Below are positions 1 through 12,151 of a stretch of DNA of 64,000 bases, in pieces (the first letter of the stretch is position 1; the number at the start of each line of letters is the position of its first letter). A program made the position numbers and the translations under genes. This DNA is from Plasmodium coatneyi. Taxonomy: Eukaryota; Apicomplexa; Aconoidasida; Haemosporida; Plasmodiidae. The notes under the pieces were generated by a model. The model was not told the origin of the DNA. It did no database searches and saw nothing but the letters and a program-made list of their open reading frames with translations. Location of the stretch: NCBI RefSeq assembly GCF_001680005.1, contig NC_033562.1, positions 1,364,001 to 1,428,000 on the forward strand, given 5' to 3'.

Positions 1-989
1 TGTGGGGTGTTAAGCACATGCGCAGTGAAGCAGTGCACATATTGCAGGTGAAGAACATTCACAAAAGACGCGTTTCTTTTTTACGTCGAATTGACGCATG
101 TAGGCGGGCACATGCGCATATAAATTTACATATAAGTATATACGTGCAACGAATGGCGCCGCGCCTGCAATATTCATACAACTGCTAAATGGCGCACATA
201 ATATAATTATGAAGCTCACGCTTTTTTACAAATTGCACGTACGTAATTGGGAGCGCATACATTCACCTAGGCTATGTGTTGGGTTTTGCTTCTTCCGTTT
301 TTTCGCGGCATTTTTTTCTCCCTATAGCGCATAGGAAGCTATATATATATAACATTACATTGCATATATATATTTATATATATGTCATAAATTTTTATAT
401 TCACAAGGGGCGCGAGAAAAAAAGGCACTTAAAAATTGAAACTCGCATATATGCATACATGCAGAATCTGGTAAACGCAGCTCCTTTTTTTAAGAGGAGA
501 AGAATCGATTTGAACTTTATCTACGCATATTATATTGTGCATATATGAACACATGCGAGGTGAAAGTAAAAACAATTCGTACATATTTGCATATCAGCGA
601 CTGTGCCATTCGTGCAGTGATGAGCACGTGTTGGGCGATCCATTAATTTTATAGGATATAGATGATGTATTTTTTTTTTTTTTTAATGCCCCTACATTTT
701 ACGCCATTAATTTAATTGGGACAATTTTTGAAAAATAATGAATATAGGCCAAAATTCAATGAAGAAAAAAAATAAGCATGTTCAAATATATATTATTAAT
801 ATTATATGTATATTTATATAGTACTTCGTTGCACTGCATATATTTTGCCGCCCCGTATTACGTGAATGTTACATATATATACAGGGTGAACGAGCCGAGC
901 CTTCACGGGTATAATATTATATGTAGCAAACAAATATATCATGTTTTTTACGGTAATTTTTGTGAACATTTTTATGAACCATATAAATA

Positions 990-1280
990 GTGATATTGCC
1001 AAAAAAAAATAGTACCAGCAGAAGAAAAAAAATAAAGCGGAAGCAAAAGCAAAAATAAAAAAACAAAAATATAAGCAAAAGTTAAAACAAAAACAAAACA
1101 AAAATAAAGAAAAAGAAAAAGAAAAAAAGCAAAAACGTAAAAACCCAAAAAAGCAAAGAAGCTAATACAAAAAGAAGAAGAAGTTAAAATGATATAAAGC
1201 GGCCAAAAGATTAAGGAAGATTAAAAGAATTTTTGCTTATAAGAAAAAAAAAAAAAGAGGAGCCTCCTTTGCCCCAAAAA
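990..1280 (+). repeat. A-rich, strand-asymmetric low-complexity tract
   Basis: About 290 bases on the plus strand are dominated by A, with interspersed GCAAAA, AGAAAA and ACAAAA hexamers and very few T. It looks like expanded, degenerated purine-rich microsatellite. No coding frame crosses it convincingly. Confidence 0.55.
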
Positions 1281-3783
1281 AAAAGTACTTTAAAACTTGA
1301 ACCTGCTATTACAAAATAGCACGTTTTATTTTATTATTTTTTTTAATTGTAACATTTTTTAAATCTTTAAAAAAAAGTTATTCATGTAAACTCATGCATA
1401 TATAATTTTACGTGAACTGCTTATTCTTTTTAATCATATATATGTACATGTATATATTAATATAAAACACTGTCGCCCCTCCCCCCCTTTTTCATATGGG
1501 CCTATGCTAATATACCTGTGTACGGAAATATATATACTTATATATGCCTCTATATTTTATATATAAATATATCAGGTGTTTACGTATACGTATATGTAGG
1601 AGTATCGTGTTATATATAGTGAAATTCCCCCATATTTTTTTTTTTGAGACAATTTTTTATATTTTGAATGCCTATTCACACATCCCCCCATTGCGTAACG
1701 CCTGCATATTTTTATATACAAACAAACATATATATTTGGTGTGCTTTTTCATTTTCGTACAATTTGACCTATGCATGTTCTTACATGCAATTAACCAATC
1801 CAAACAGAAATATATAATGTTTATCTTGCATTAAATGTTTCTTTAGTAATTTTTAGTAGTTAGTTTTTTGTGCTGAAGGATATATAATTCCTTTCAAATT
1901 AATTTCACGTGCTCTGCAAGGCGTATGTGTTGTACGGGTTCTATATATTCATACGAACATACAATTGTACGGAAGCACTTGTGCGCATCAATCCCACTGT
2001 ATATACACAGCCTGTCGCGGGAAGGAATATACGTGCGCTTGTGCCACACGTGTGTGTATATATGTAGATAGATAATTCCTACATATATGTGCATACAAAT
2101 AAGCCTACCTCTGGTGCTTTTTTTTTTTTTTTCATTATTTTTTCCCCCCCCCAACGGTGTGTGAACACGCTCGTTTTTATTTTTACGTATAATAAATTTT
2201 ACACCTCCTCTCCCCGCGCATATGTGTCTGCACGTGTGAACGGATGTAGTATCGGTTAAGTGACAGAAGGCACGAGAGGACTTTTCACGTAGTTCCCTGG
2301 AGCCCGTATTGTTATTGCACGCGTGTGTGCCATGTATGTTTGTGTATATATATAATATATGCACATACGTAAGAGTCCGCTCACCGCAATTGCGCTTCCC
2401 CCTCACAACCCGTGTGTTTAATGAAAGCGGCTTGTTTTTAGTCAATCGTGTATATAAAGTTTACGCATGTCTATGTGCTAGCGGCTTTACCAGGTCGAAT
2501 CTCAGAAGAAAAACGTGCACATGTGTAAATACATATATATGTACGTGTGACACATTTTTACCGCTTGACTTACCAGTATAGACTTATGTTGCATACCTTC
2601 ACATTTGCATAAGTGTGTATGGGCTCCATTCTCTTCCAGCGTACGCTTATGTATAAGGCAACTTTAAGTTTCGCCCTCCCCCCTTTGCAATCTTTTATTA
2701 CAGCCAATTACAAACCATCCTTTTTTTTAATTTTTTATCATTACTTTTTACGAAAAAAATTTTAGCCTCATTCATTTACACATAATTTATTTTTTCTCGT
2801 TTTCATTTTTTCACATTTCACTTTTTCACCTTTTTACGTTTTCATTTTTTATTTTTTGACGTGTCAGAATTGTTATACTCGCGTATTATACGTTCTTTAC
2901 TACCTGGTGTCCCCACTCACATGCTGCCATTTCATTGTACATCCGAAGTGTGTGTACATATAAATGAGCATATGCACATGTTTATGTAAGAACACGTGTG
3001 TTTGTTAGGATTGTTTTGACTCCGTGCACACTTTTTTTTTTTTACAACAACGCGACAGCCATATACTAATTGCCGGAAAGGCGCGACGTTTCTTTTCCCG
3101 CGTACACACCTTTTAAGGTCGACCTTCCCATCACCGTTCGTAAATTTCATGAAAGTGGCATGTTCTATGTTTTCTGTAAGTACGAACAGGGAAATATACA
3201 TATATAGAGAGATTGCTTTTTCCATTCGATGTTTATGGCTTTTTTTTTTTTTTTAACATTGAAGAATAGACTTTATTCTTTAATTATAGCGATATTATTT
3301 TTTTAAAATTTACGCAAAGATTTTTTTAATTTTACTAAGTTTTTTTTTCTTTTTTTTTTAAGCTTTCCTTTTGATTGTTCTTTTACGCATTTATTTATTT
3401 TTATTTTTTCCCAATTTTTTTGAAGTATAAGCGCATGCAATCTGTTCATTTTTAACACGCCGTGGGTGCCGCAGTTTTTATGAGCTTATTCACGTCCTTC
3501 GCGGAGGCGCTTGCATTTGCTATATTGCTCACTGCGAGGATTCATATTGTGCAAGAAAGAAACGTGCATGTCTGTGTCCACACAAAAGCGCCTGAGCGCG
3601 AACGCATACAAGTGCATGTGTAGAGATATGTAATGATATTTATTGAGGCACATTGACATATATGGACACATACCGTGAACGTATATTGATATGTATCGCC
3701 GTATATAGCCCACATACATGCGAAAGGCAAAGCAGTGTGGTCTTGTAATATATGAAGCCACATGTTACATACGTATTCGCCCG

Positions 3784-3791
3784 TGCATGCA
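3784..3791. promoter_or_regulatory. Palindromic TGCATGCA motif
   Basis: An exact TGCATGCA palindrome lies in non-coding DNA. This octamer is the in vitro preference reported for one Plasmodium ApiAP2 DNA-binding domain. It lies about 2 kb upstream of the zinc-finger start, so a role there is only a guess, and such 8-mers also occur by chance. Confidence 0.2.
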
Positions 3792-4149
3792 AACCATATG
3801 CACACGTGCATGAGTGTATATGTCACAGCTGGGCATCTTTAAAACGCATCCCATATATACATGTGTACTGTAATATTTTGAGAAATATTTTTTCACATGA
3901 TAAAATAGTGACACTTATTTTACATGTAGTCGTAATTAAAATTGGATTCTTTTAATTTTAGGCTTTTCTTGCAATTTTCGCATTTCTGCATTTTTTTTAA
4001 ATACCTTTATGTAGAACATTTCACGTAGTGATATGTAAATGCGAGTCGAATGCACGAGCCAAGTTCATGTGGACGGTATCGCCATTACGCTGCCCATCCG
4101 TGAGCCACTTATTAATGTTTAACGTAGTGCTATTTTTTGCGTTGCATTG

Positions 4150-4218
4150 AGATAGCGTTTTTAAAATTGCGTTTTTAAAAATTGCGTATTTAAAAATTGC
4201 TTCTTTTTAAGATATCGT
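4150..4218 (+). repeat. Short tandem repeat, about 16-bp unit
   Basis: A unit resembling TTGCGTTTTTAAAAA recurs about four times with small changes in spacing and base (TTGCGTATTT, then TTGCTTCTTT). Nothing suggests it is transcribed or coding. Confidence 0.5.
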
Positions 4219-5801
4219 TTTTTTAAATTTTATTTTGTACTGCTTTACTTTGTAATTCCTCTGCCCCCATGTAATACAATATTTTATCTGTAGGCTGCTT
4301 TTTTTACTGCGTCCCTTTTTTAGCGCGCCATTTTTTCCAGATATTATTCCATGTAAATTTTATTTTTTACGATCCTTTATGTGAATTTTTTTTTATTTTA
4401 ATTATTTTAATTATACAGCTGTTTAGGTGAAGTTTTATTATATAATTGTCACCCCTCTATTTTTTTTTAAATATTTGTTTTAGCCCCCATATAATTAATA
4501 TCCAGCCACGGGAGTGTATGTGTGTGCAGGTATACGTATGAGCGTGGGCATATGCGCGTATTCATTTATGCATTGCGTACATATATATATAAATATATAT
4601 ACATGTATATGTATGTGCGCGTGTGTGTACCACGAGCATACGACACGAAAGCGTGATAATCCACACCCAGTGCATTTTTGCACCAACGATCGCATGGTAC
4701 GATATTTTTATACAGTTGTTTAGACAAGTATCTATCTGTGCAACGTTTTAGCGCGAGCATATTGTGACCACACCAGTTCATCGCGCATACCAGTGTGCGT
4801 GTATGTATATATATTTGCACATGTATACACACCAATTAAGTGTGCGTTCGTGGAATCGTACCATAAGGTACACTGCGCGTTGTGGTGACGTATACACACG
4901 GACAGGGAGGCACAGGTGCACTTTTAAGCAACGAAATGAAAATGATAACTGATAGGCGCGAGAGAAAAATATAAAGGAAGAAACTGACGAGTCTTGCTTT
5001 TATGTACGTACTATACCATTCGGGCATTGGTACATATATATCAGCACCCATATTTGCATATGTATATGTGAGTACTGCTGTGTATGTACAGATCGAACGT
5101 GGAGAAAAACACATCTCCAAGTTTTACGCCATTTGTGTAACACGTCCACAGTGCACCTTTTTTTTTTTTTCTTCTTGAGAATAAAAGGAGATAAAAAAGG
5201 AGTGATAAAAAGATTGATAAATAGAGAATAAAAAAAAAAAAAAAAAAAAAAGGGAGACGATATTATTACCCCCCTGCCCACTGTGTTTTATCCAATCTGC
5301 TTATCCTGTTTATGCCTTTGTTTAACGGCCTTACTGTAGAATATAGTATACAACGCAGTGTACATTCTTTTCCACTTGCAAAATTAGCATTGCGCAATTG
5401 CGGAGCGCCCATTGGGTTAATGCTTATACGATTATACGCGTGCTAATAACCTGCTGTTTTTGCATCATTTTTATTACCGTGCAAGGAGAAATATTTTTTT
5501 TTTCGATTCCACGGTGCATGAATTATCGTGCCCGTAAGGTGTTAATTACTATTGGCACTTTGTTAGCATTTAGTTGTGATTGTACAGTACTGAGCGTATA
5601 CCCTTAGCTTCGCTCACACAAACGCGAAAGAGGAAGAAACGCGCGCGAAAAGGCAGCAACACAGGGAGAAAGAAGTGCAAGCGTATATAAGTATATATAA
5701 CTATCCACGTTTAGTAAGAAGGATAGAGAAAATAACTGAACCCAGAAGGGAAGTCAAAACAATTTTACCCAAATTTTACAATCACACCATATTTGTACAA
5801 A

Positions 5802-8102
5802 ATGAACGGCAGGAAGAATTTTGCGAAGTATATGGAAAAGAAAATGTTTCACGCGGCACCAAAGGAAAAGATGAATGACGATTTTAGGAACATGAGGAAG
5901 GAAGAAAATATGAGCAATGTGGTAAACACTAGCGAGAGGAGGATTCTATTTTACAAGACGAAGATTTGCCCATGGTATATTAAGGGGAAGTGCGAAAGGA
6001 GGAAGACCTGCTTGTATGCGCATGCACAGAATGAACTGAGAGAGTTGCCCAATTTGTGTAAAACGAGCTTGTGCCCGAAATTGAAAATTAACGAATCATG
6101 CAATGATAAGAAATGCAAGTATGCACACACGAACATCGAATTGAGAGCCACAGAGAATTTGTACAAAACGGCCTTGTGCGAAAGCTTCCTTAAGGGGAAA
6201 TGTTTCTCAGGGCAATTTTGCAGATATGCTCATGGGCAGAATGAATTAAGGGAACATCCAATGGAAATAACAGACAAGAATATAATCATTGGAACGAACA
6301 AAATGAAAAATGACAAATTGGATTATGAGAAAAAGAAGAACGGACATGGCATGAGCAACCATGTGCACAATGGAGAACACGGAAAGAGGAATGAAACTTA
6401 TTGTGTTATGCCCAAGAAGAAGGAGACGACTCACCCGAACAAAGTTAGCGCGCTCACGGAAGATGATGGTGTTGGCGAAGTTACGGAAGCAATGGACCCC
6501 CACGCACAGAACGGCAGCACGACGGACAATTCCTACGACTGCAGCAAGAAGGGAGGTGCAGAGAACGCCGCCAAGAGTGGAAGCGCGAATGGAAGCGGAA
6601 ATGGCTCCCAGCACGGCGGAAAACACGGCTCAAATCATGGGTCAAATAACGGGCCAATTAGCGGGCCAAATCACAGCTCGAACCACAACGGAAACAAGAA
6701 TGGCAGGAAGAACGATGGGCACGACTACCACAAGAAGGGCCACAAGAACCACAAGCATAAGAACGCCGAAATTATGAACAACAACAATAGCAGGAGGTGT
6801 GAAGGAAGGAACAGGAATGCCACCCCATCTTCTGTAGGAAATTACCTAAAGAATGAGGATTCTACAAATTTCAATGAGGAGCAATTTCTGAATGACAATT
6901 TGAACGTTTTGGGCTTTTTAGAAGAACACAACAATGGCGTAGAAAAATTTGGAAAGGGAAGCAACATTGGGAGCAGTATGCTAAATGAAGTTGGAAATAA
7001 TTCGTTGGGAAATTTTGAGAACAACAACATGATTGGAAGTAGTGATAACAACAGCGGAGCCCTAATGACATATGCGAGGAACAATAAAGGCGTTAGGAAC
7101 AGCAGCAATTCATCCTCCTTAATGAACTTTAACATGACCTCACCGAATGCTGAAAATTTGGACATGAGTATGAATATGCACAATAACGGGGCGGAAGATA
7201 ATTATTATAATTTCACGGGAACGAACCTGGACAAGCTGAATTACGAGGACCTTTTTTTTAGTACCAACACCATGAACAACAATGTCAACGCCATGAACAC
7301 CTTGAATAGCATGGGCAGCATGGGAAGTATGAGCAGCTTCAATAGCATGAACAGCGCCAATGCCTTGGGTGGCATGAACATGAACAACGGGAACAGCGGG
7401 GGCAACATGAATTGTGTCAGCGGCATGAACGGTCTAGGTATGAACAACATGAGTAACATGAGTAACATGAGTAACATGAATAACATGGCCATGGACATGA
7501 CCGGCATGAACGGGATGAACGGAATGGTTAACCTGAACAACATGAGCAACATGAATGTGAACGACCTGAATGACCTGCCGCTCGACATGAACAACCTGAA
7601 CGACCTACCCCTCAACATGGACAACATGAACGACATGAGCTTGAACATGAACATGAGCTGCATGAACAACGGGTGCGAAATGAGCACTAGCGGCATGCAC
7701 GTGAACAACGGCGGAGATTGTAATAGCAGGACGCAACACATGCTGTGCAATTACCTGATGCTTGAAAAAGAACAAACGAATAACGGAATGGCAAGGCCTG
7801 ATTTATCAGGCAACAACAGGAACATAATGAGCGGCAATAATATGATGGACGTTGGAGTAGACTGTGAACAGCAGGCTAACTTGGGCAGCAAAATGATGAA
7901 GGAAAAGGAGAACCCCGACAACCATGTTAGCTGGGAAAATTTCTCTCTATTCGGGAAGGCCAAAAGTTTAGGTGCAGAGAAGGACTATTTCAAAATTTTC
8001 AATTATGGAATGTGCAACAATTATGACAAGAAGTTGTTTGAAAACCATGACGTGCACAAGAGGGAAATGGACAAAGTTGATAAATCCTTGTTTATTCTTT
8101 AA
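5802..8102 (+). CDS. CCCH-type zinc-finger protein, three tandem fingers
   Basis: A single-exon gene of 766 residues. The first ATG is at 5802, after an A-rich leader; the frame opens slightly earlier only with a non-ATG codon. Three fingers lie at about residues 50-150 with spacings C-x7-C-x5-C-x3-H, C-x8-C-x4-C-x3-H and C-x7-C-x5-C-x3-H. Each has a lead-in like YKTALC and fingers 1 and 3 end in QNELR, closely resembling the tristetraprolin family, which binds single-stranded RNA. A cytoplasmic role in mRNA stability or translation is therefore likely. After residue 180 the protein is low complexity: a Gly/Asn/His/Lys-rich stretch (about 265-330) and a striking Asn-Met-rich stretch (about 480-640) with repeated NNM, SNM and LND units. 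No other catalytic domain is visible. The RNA target and life stage cannot be read from sequence. Confidence 0.93.
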   Translation: MNGRKNFAKYMEKKMFHAAPKEKMNDDFRNMRKEENMSNVVNTSERRILFYKTKICPWYIKGKCERRKTCLYAHAQNELRELPNLCKTSLCPKLKINESCNDKKCKYAHTNIELRATENLYKTALCESFLKGKCFSGQFCRYAHGQNELREHPMEITDKNIIIGTNKMKNDKLDYEKKKNGHGMSNHVHNGEHGKRNETYCVMPKKKETTHPNKVSALTEDDGVGEVTEAMDPHAQNGSTTDNSYDCSKKGGAENAAKSGSANGSGNGSQHGGKHGSNHGSNNGPISGPNHSSNHNGNKNGRKNDGHDYHKKGHKNHKHKNAEIMNNNNSRRCEGRNRNATPSSVGNYLKNEDSTNFNEEQFLNDNLNVLGFLEEHNNGVEKFGKGSNIGSSMLNEVGNNSLGNFENNNMIGSSDNNSGALMTYARNNKGVRNSSNSSSLMNFNMTSPNAENLDMSMNMHNNGAEDNYYNFTGTNLDKLNYEDLFFSTNTMNNNVNAMNTLNSMGSMGSMSSFNSMNSANALGGMNMNNGNSGGNMNCVSGMNGLGMNNMSNMSNMSNMNNMAMDMTGMNGMNGMVNLNNMSNMNVNDLNDLPLDMNNLNDLPLNMDNMNDMSLNMNMSCMNNGCEMSTSGMHVNNGGDCNSRTQHMLCNYLMLEKEQTNNGMARPDLSGNNRNIMSGNNMMDVGVDCEQQANLGSKMMKEKENPDNHVSWENFSLFGKAKSLGAEKDYFKIFNYGMCNNYDKKLFENHDVHKREMDKVDKSLFIL

Positions 8103-8470
8103 CTGACACAATAATTTTTTTTTCAAAAAAAATATGAACAAGTCTTTAAAAAAAAAAAAAAAATAGCCAAAAATAGCAAAAAATGTGGAAAAAGGAAGAA
8201 AAATTAAAATAGCTAGCTGAGCAGAAAAAAAACACACACACACGTGTATATTTAAAGTAGATCATTCTGTACGGATTTTCACCTTCACAAGTGTAACCCC
8301 CCCACCCTATGCATAACCATCAAAGGGAACAAAATTAAATGTAATTAAAACTAATTAAATTTTTAAACAAATTAAAACCAGGAATTCAATTTGAGATTTT
8401 ACAATATACGAGAGAAAGCATTTATGCATTACCCTCAATAAGCAAGATGTTAGCAGAGAAGACCATAGTG

Positions 8471-8540
8471 CTGTACATTACTGCACGCTTCTGTACTTTA
8501 CTGTATACGTCTGAACATTACCGTATATTATTGTATATTT
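8471..8540 (+). repeat. 20-bp imperfect tandem repeat, three units plus a partial fourth
   Basis: Units start at 8471, 8491 and 8511. Each follows the pattern CTGTACATTA then CTGTATACGT with a few substitutions, and a decayed fourth begins at 8531. It lies in the 3' flank of the zinc-finger gene and could be part of its 3' UTR. Confidence 0.65.
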
Positions 8541-9049
8541 TAATTTACGCAGACATAAATATCTGTAGTGCGAGAAATGCAGTGCAGGAATTTATACTTA
8601 TCGGCATTTAATGCGCATCCTCATGAATACGTATATAGCTCTCACGCGCGTCGCGCACTTACGTATCGGCGTATTATGCACAGGTATGTGACCACATATG
8701 TAGTAGTATATTTCTGTATGGACGGCGCGCACTTTTATACGCTGCTACTATACATCTATATATGTACATGCCAAAACATCCACGTATTTGTTGTGTGGGC
8801 ATCAAGCGTGCCCGTGCTCATGCGTGTAGTTTCCCTAGAATTGTACGATTCTCATTTTTGTATTTATTTTTTTTAAAATCATATATACATAAAAGTACCA
8901 CGAACCGTGTGCGTCGTGTACTATGTAGCATATATATATACATGTGTATACTTGTATCATATACACCTATATATATACCTGTGCTAATTATGTATATCTT
9001 TTTTAAGTTTTTTTTTAATAATTAATATTTGTTTTTATTTAATAGAGTA

Positions 9050-9105
9050 TAATACAATATGATACAATATGATAAAATATAGTACAATTTAGTATAATAT
9101 AACAA
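9050..9105 (+). repeat. AT-rich 10-bp periodic repeat
   Basis: The decamer ATACAATATG recurs about five times in register with point changes. The surrounding 300 bases are nearly all A and T. It is non-coding and lies between two convergent genes. Confidence 0.5.
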
Positions 9106-9845
9106 TTCATGCTTTTTTTTTTTTAAAAAAAAAAAAAAAAATAAGAGATGAAATTGTAATATTAATGTATATTTAATTTTTTGAGGCTTTTCATTTCTAG
9201 ATTTTTAATGTTTTTCAAACATTTTTTTTAATTAACTTAAAATTGAAAAAAAATGTATACTACTATGTATTGTTAAAAATGAATTATTGAAATAAAAAAA
9301 AGTAAAAAGGGGTCATCATAGGTGACAAGTGGAAAGCTTTTTTCCCACATGGGAAGACGCGCAATTGGACATGTGAACAGATGGAAAGTTGGATACAGAA
9401 AGGTATGATGCACGGCCAAGTTTGGGGCAGAGCTCAATTCGAGGTGCCGCACAGTTCACGGCGCAGTGGAGCTTCTTTTGACAAATTTGCAAAAGGGTGA
9501 GGCATAGTTGAAGCACATATCGGATGCATAAATGGACATACGTGCATGACCCATAATGTAAGTACACGCACAAGCGCGCGTGTCAGCATGTGCATCTCCT
9601 GTGGTCTCGATTGGTAAATAAGACCTTCAGATCCCGTGGGTTGTGGGTAACGAGGCAAGGATATATGTATGTAACGGCGCCGGGGGCCCCTCCTCCTTTC
9701 TCCCCCTTTCCTTTTTTACGCTTTGCGAAATGTGCAAGAGGGGCTGTTTCAAGGAAATTTTCCTCCACGCCCAGCGCACACGAAAAATATGCTATAAGGT
9801 ATATAGAAAAATATTCACATAGATATTTATCTTGGCACACGCTAG

Positions 9846-11102
9846 TTAGACGATGTCGTTGCCGAGAACCCTGGCAATAAGCTCCAGACAAAGCTTGCCC
9901 GTTTTTGTGGCATACTCCGAAATGGGCAAGGAATCGCCGTGAACCTTTTTATCATTTTCGTCGAGAGATGGGTTATATTCTACCAAATCCATTGAAACGA
10001 CGCGCCTTGTGTCTGCCAGGACTTTCATTAATAAATTAATTTCTCTGTAATTTAGGCCCCCCTTTGCAATGGTTCCAGTTCCTGGAGCGAAGAAACTGTC
10101 GACACTATCAATGTCGAAGGATACGTGTATGGGGCAATTTTCCTCAGGATCTAGTAGGTTAAGAGCTGTACAGATGGTATTGTATATGCCATTTTTTTCA
10201 ATATCAAAGATTGTGTAATAATTAATGTTACATTTTTTTAAAATAATTTTCTCATATATATCAATATCTCGTATTCCGATGATAGCCACATTTTCTGGTT
10301 TTAAATATGTAAGATTTTCAGACCACTCGAAGAATGGCGCTCTGTTTTTAAAGAGCCCTATGGTGTGAGCTAATGCCATGCCATGATAATTTCCTGAGGG
10401 AGAGGTCTCCGGGATGTTAATGTCTCCATGGGCGTCTATCCATACGACTCTTAAATTTGGGTAAAATTGCAAAGAGCTCAGAATGCTAGGAAATGCAACG
10501 CTGTGGTCACCTCCAATGTTTAATACAAAATTTTTCTTCCTCAATTCTTTACTCATTGCGCGAAATAATTTTTCACTAAATTTTCCAATAATTTCAACAT
10601 TTTTTATATTATTATAGTAGTTATTTTGTACGCACTTTCTGGTTATGCATCCTTCCCCCTTGTGATGATTAATGTCGCTATGATTTTCCCAATTGACATT
10701 ATCTTTGCTATTGGAGGAGTGGTTTAATTTTATGTCTCCGTTCATTTTTTCCATTCCGTGATGGTATTCCGTGTGTGCAGAGCTGCTGTTGTGCGAGCTT
10801 TGCGTTCCGTCCATTTCGGTCTGCTCGTCTGTCATCGTCCCGTCGATATCATTCCCTGCAATACTTCCATCGCTGCTAATACTTCCCCCAGTGCTAACAT
10901 TTCCAACGTCTTCGTAACTCCAACCCAAGGACTCTATCACCTTGTGCAAACCGAGCATCCTCAAATTGTCACAAGCCAGGTTCACTCCTCCCAAGGGTTG
11001 TCCAGCCGACAGGGGGGACCCAATGATGGACACTTTTTTCTTCACATACATGTTTTCCTTCTCCTTAAAGGTTTTTAAGTAATTCTCGATACATTCAATC
11101 AT
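9846..11102 (-). CDS. Arginase
   Basis: A protein of 418 residues in one exon. It hydrolyses L-arginine to L-ornithine and urea, feeding polyamine synthesis. The binuclear manganese ligands of the ureohydrolase family are all present: His200 in GGDHS, Asp223, His225 and Asp227 in DAHGD, and Asp330 and Asp332 in FDIDSVD. The C terminus ends LCLELIARVLGNDIV. Between about residues 60 and 165 a Ser/Asn/His/Thr-rich parasite-specific insert replaces the usual short loop; an insert at this place is known in malaria arginases. The frame stays open upstream to 11240, but the ATG at 11102 is preferred because the following residues (IECIENYLKTF) match the N terminus I recall for the P. falciparum enzyme, while the extra 46 residues look like translated leader. 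Confidence 0.96.
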   Translation of the reverse strand: MIECIENYLKTFKEKENMYVKKKVSIIGSPLSAGQPLGGVNLACDNLRMLGLHKVIESLGWSYEDVGNVSTGGSISSDGSIAGNDIDGTMTDEQTEMDGTQSSHNSSSAHTEYHHGMEKMNGDIKLNHSSNSKDNVNWENHSDINHHKGEGCITRKCVQNNYYNNIKNVEIIGKFSEKLFRAMSKELRKKNFVLNIGGDHSVAFPSILSSLQFYPNLRVVWIDAHGDINIPETSPSGNYHGMALAHTIGLFKNRAPFFEWSENLTYLKPENVAIIGIRDIDIYEKIILKKCNINYYTIFDIEKNGIYNTICTALNLLDPEENCPIHVSFDIDSVDSFFAPGTGTIAKGGLNYREINLLMKVLADTRRVVSMDLVEYNPSLDENDKKVHGDSLPISEYATKTGKLCLELIARVLGNDIV

Positions 11103-12115
11103 TTTGCCGGGGGGTACTTGAAAGGTGTCAACTTGGTGAAGAGGGGGGTCGCAGAAAGTCTTCTTAGTCGAGCCTCTCCGACGAAGTGCAGAATAGAACC
11201 ACCTGGCTGTTAAGCAACAAATGTGGTCTCTCTTTTCCAAGAGGAAAGGGGCACTAGGTTGACAAATGGACGAATTAACAGGTAATCCATGGAATAATCA
11301 GACAGAAAATAGGAAAAACGGTCAAACAAATGAGCGTTAAATGGACGTCAACTGAGAGAACAAAATAAAGAGACAAACAAATTGACACTAAAAAAAAAAA
11401 AAGGGGACTTTCACGTATAAGCAAAAATTCACAGGCACCAACCAGTTGGTGTGTGCTACTTCATGTTTTTAATTAGTTATTATAGCTAACTGCATAACTA
11501 CGCGTTAACTTTTTTTTTCTTCCTCTTTACCTCAACATATTTTGTACTTTTAAAAAAATATTTTTACGAAGCTAAAGAAGGAGAACAACATTGTTTTATT
11601 TTCCATTCAACAGCAACAACAACAACAAAAAAAAAAAAAAAAATGTATGCGCTTTAATAACTACTTAATCGCAGCTGATTGTTAGCAAAGTAATGTATAT
11701 TGTTATGTTTTTTTTTTTTTTTTTTGTAGAAAATTCTGCCGATGGATTATTCTCCAAGTTAATTGTTCACTTCATTTCGCAGTTCTTTTGTGGCATACGA
11801 TTTGACATATCTTAATGCCTCCCGCGTTCTATATTTTATTTCCCGTTTGTTACAAATTGTTTGCACTTAAATATAAATGGTAAAAATGCATGCGCCTTTT
11901 AAGCCCTTTTAGTAGTTATCCGTGCTGCCGCACCCATTGGTTGCGTTATCACATGCTAGAGGCATAGTAGGTAACAACGAAATGGGGAAAAATGAGCAAA
12001 ACTAAGAAAATTAGCACAATAGGCAAACTGAACCAAATTGAAGCCATAATAAAAATTTGCAAAATTAAATAAAAAAATAAAACTTCAAAATGAACAGCAT
12101 CGCGGTTGCAGTATC

Positions 12116-12151
<36 letters not shown>

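Larger units (their letters stand above)
1..5801. other. Long intergenic region upstream of the CCCH zinc-finger gene
   Basis: No open frame here looks like a gene. The longest (minus strand, 1894-2445) is built from low-complexity Tyr/Ile/His/Lys translation of AT-rich DNA. The region holds many TATA/CATATA runs, T-rich stretches (about 2700-2870 and 3240-3420), an A-rich purine-biased stretch (about 990-1280), a short tandem repeat near 4150-4215 and a 22-base A run at 5230-5251. At least the right-hand part should be promoter and 5' leader of the zinc-finger gene. Long upstream regions are common before regulatory genes in this group. A non-coding RNA cannot be excluded from sequence alone. 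Confidence 0.6.
8103..9845. other. Intergenic region between zinc-finger and arginase genes (convergent)
   Basis: The two flanking genes converge, so this holds both 3' untranslated regions and terminators. It contains A runs just after the zinc-finger stop, a 20-bp tandem repeat (8471-8530) and a very AT-rich block (about 9000-9300). I see no credible gene. Confidence 0.6.

Noticed and set aside
1894..2445. 183-codon minus-strand open frame
   Set aside because: It is rich in Ile, Tyr, His and Lys from translated AT-rich repeats, crosses homopolymer runs and has no domain or globular pattern.
11103..11240. 46-codon upstream extension of arginase
   Set aside because: Family alignment from memory starts at the Met encoded at 11102; the extension is unlike any arginase N terminus and reads as leader.
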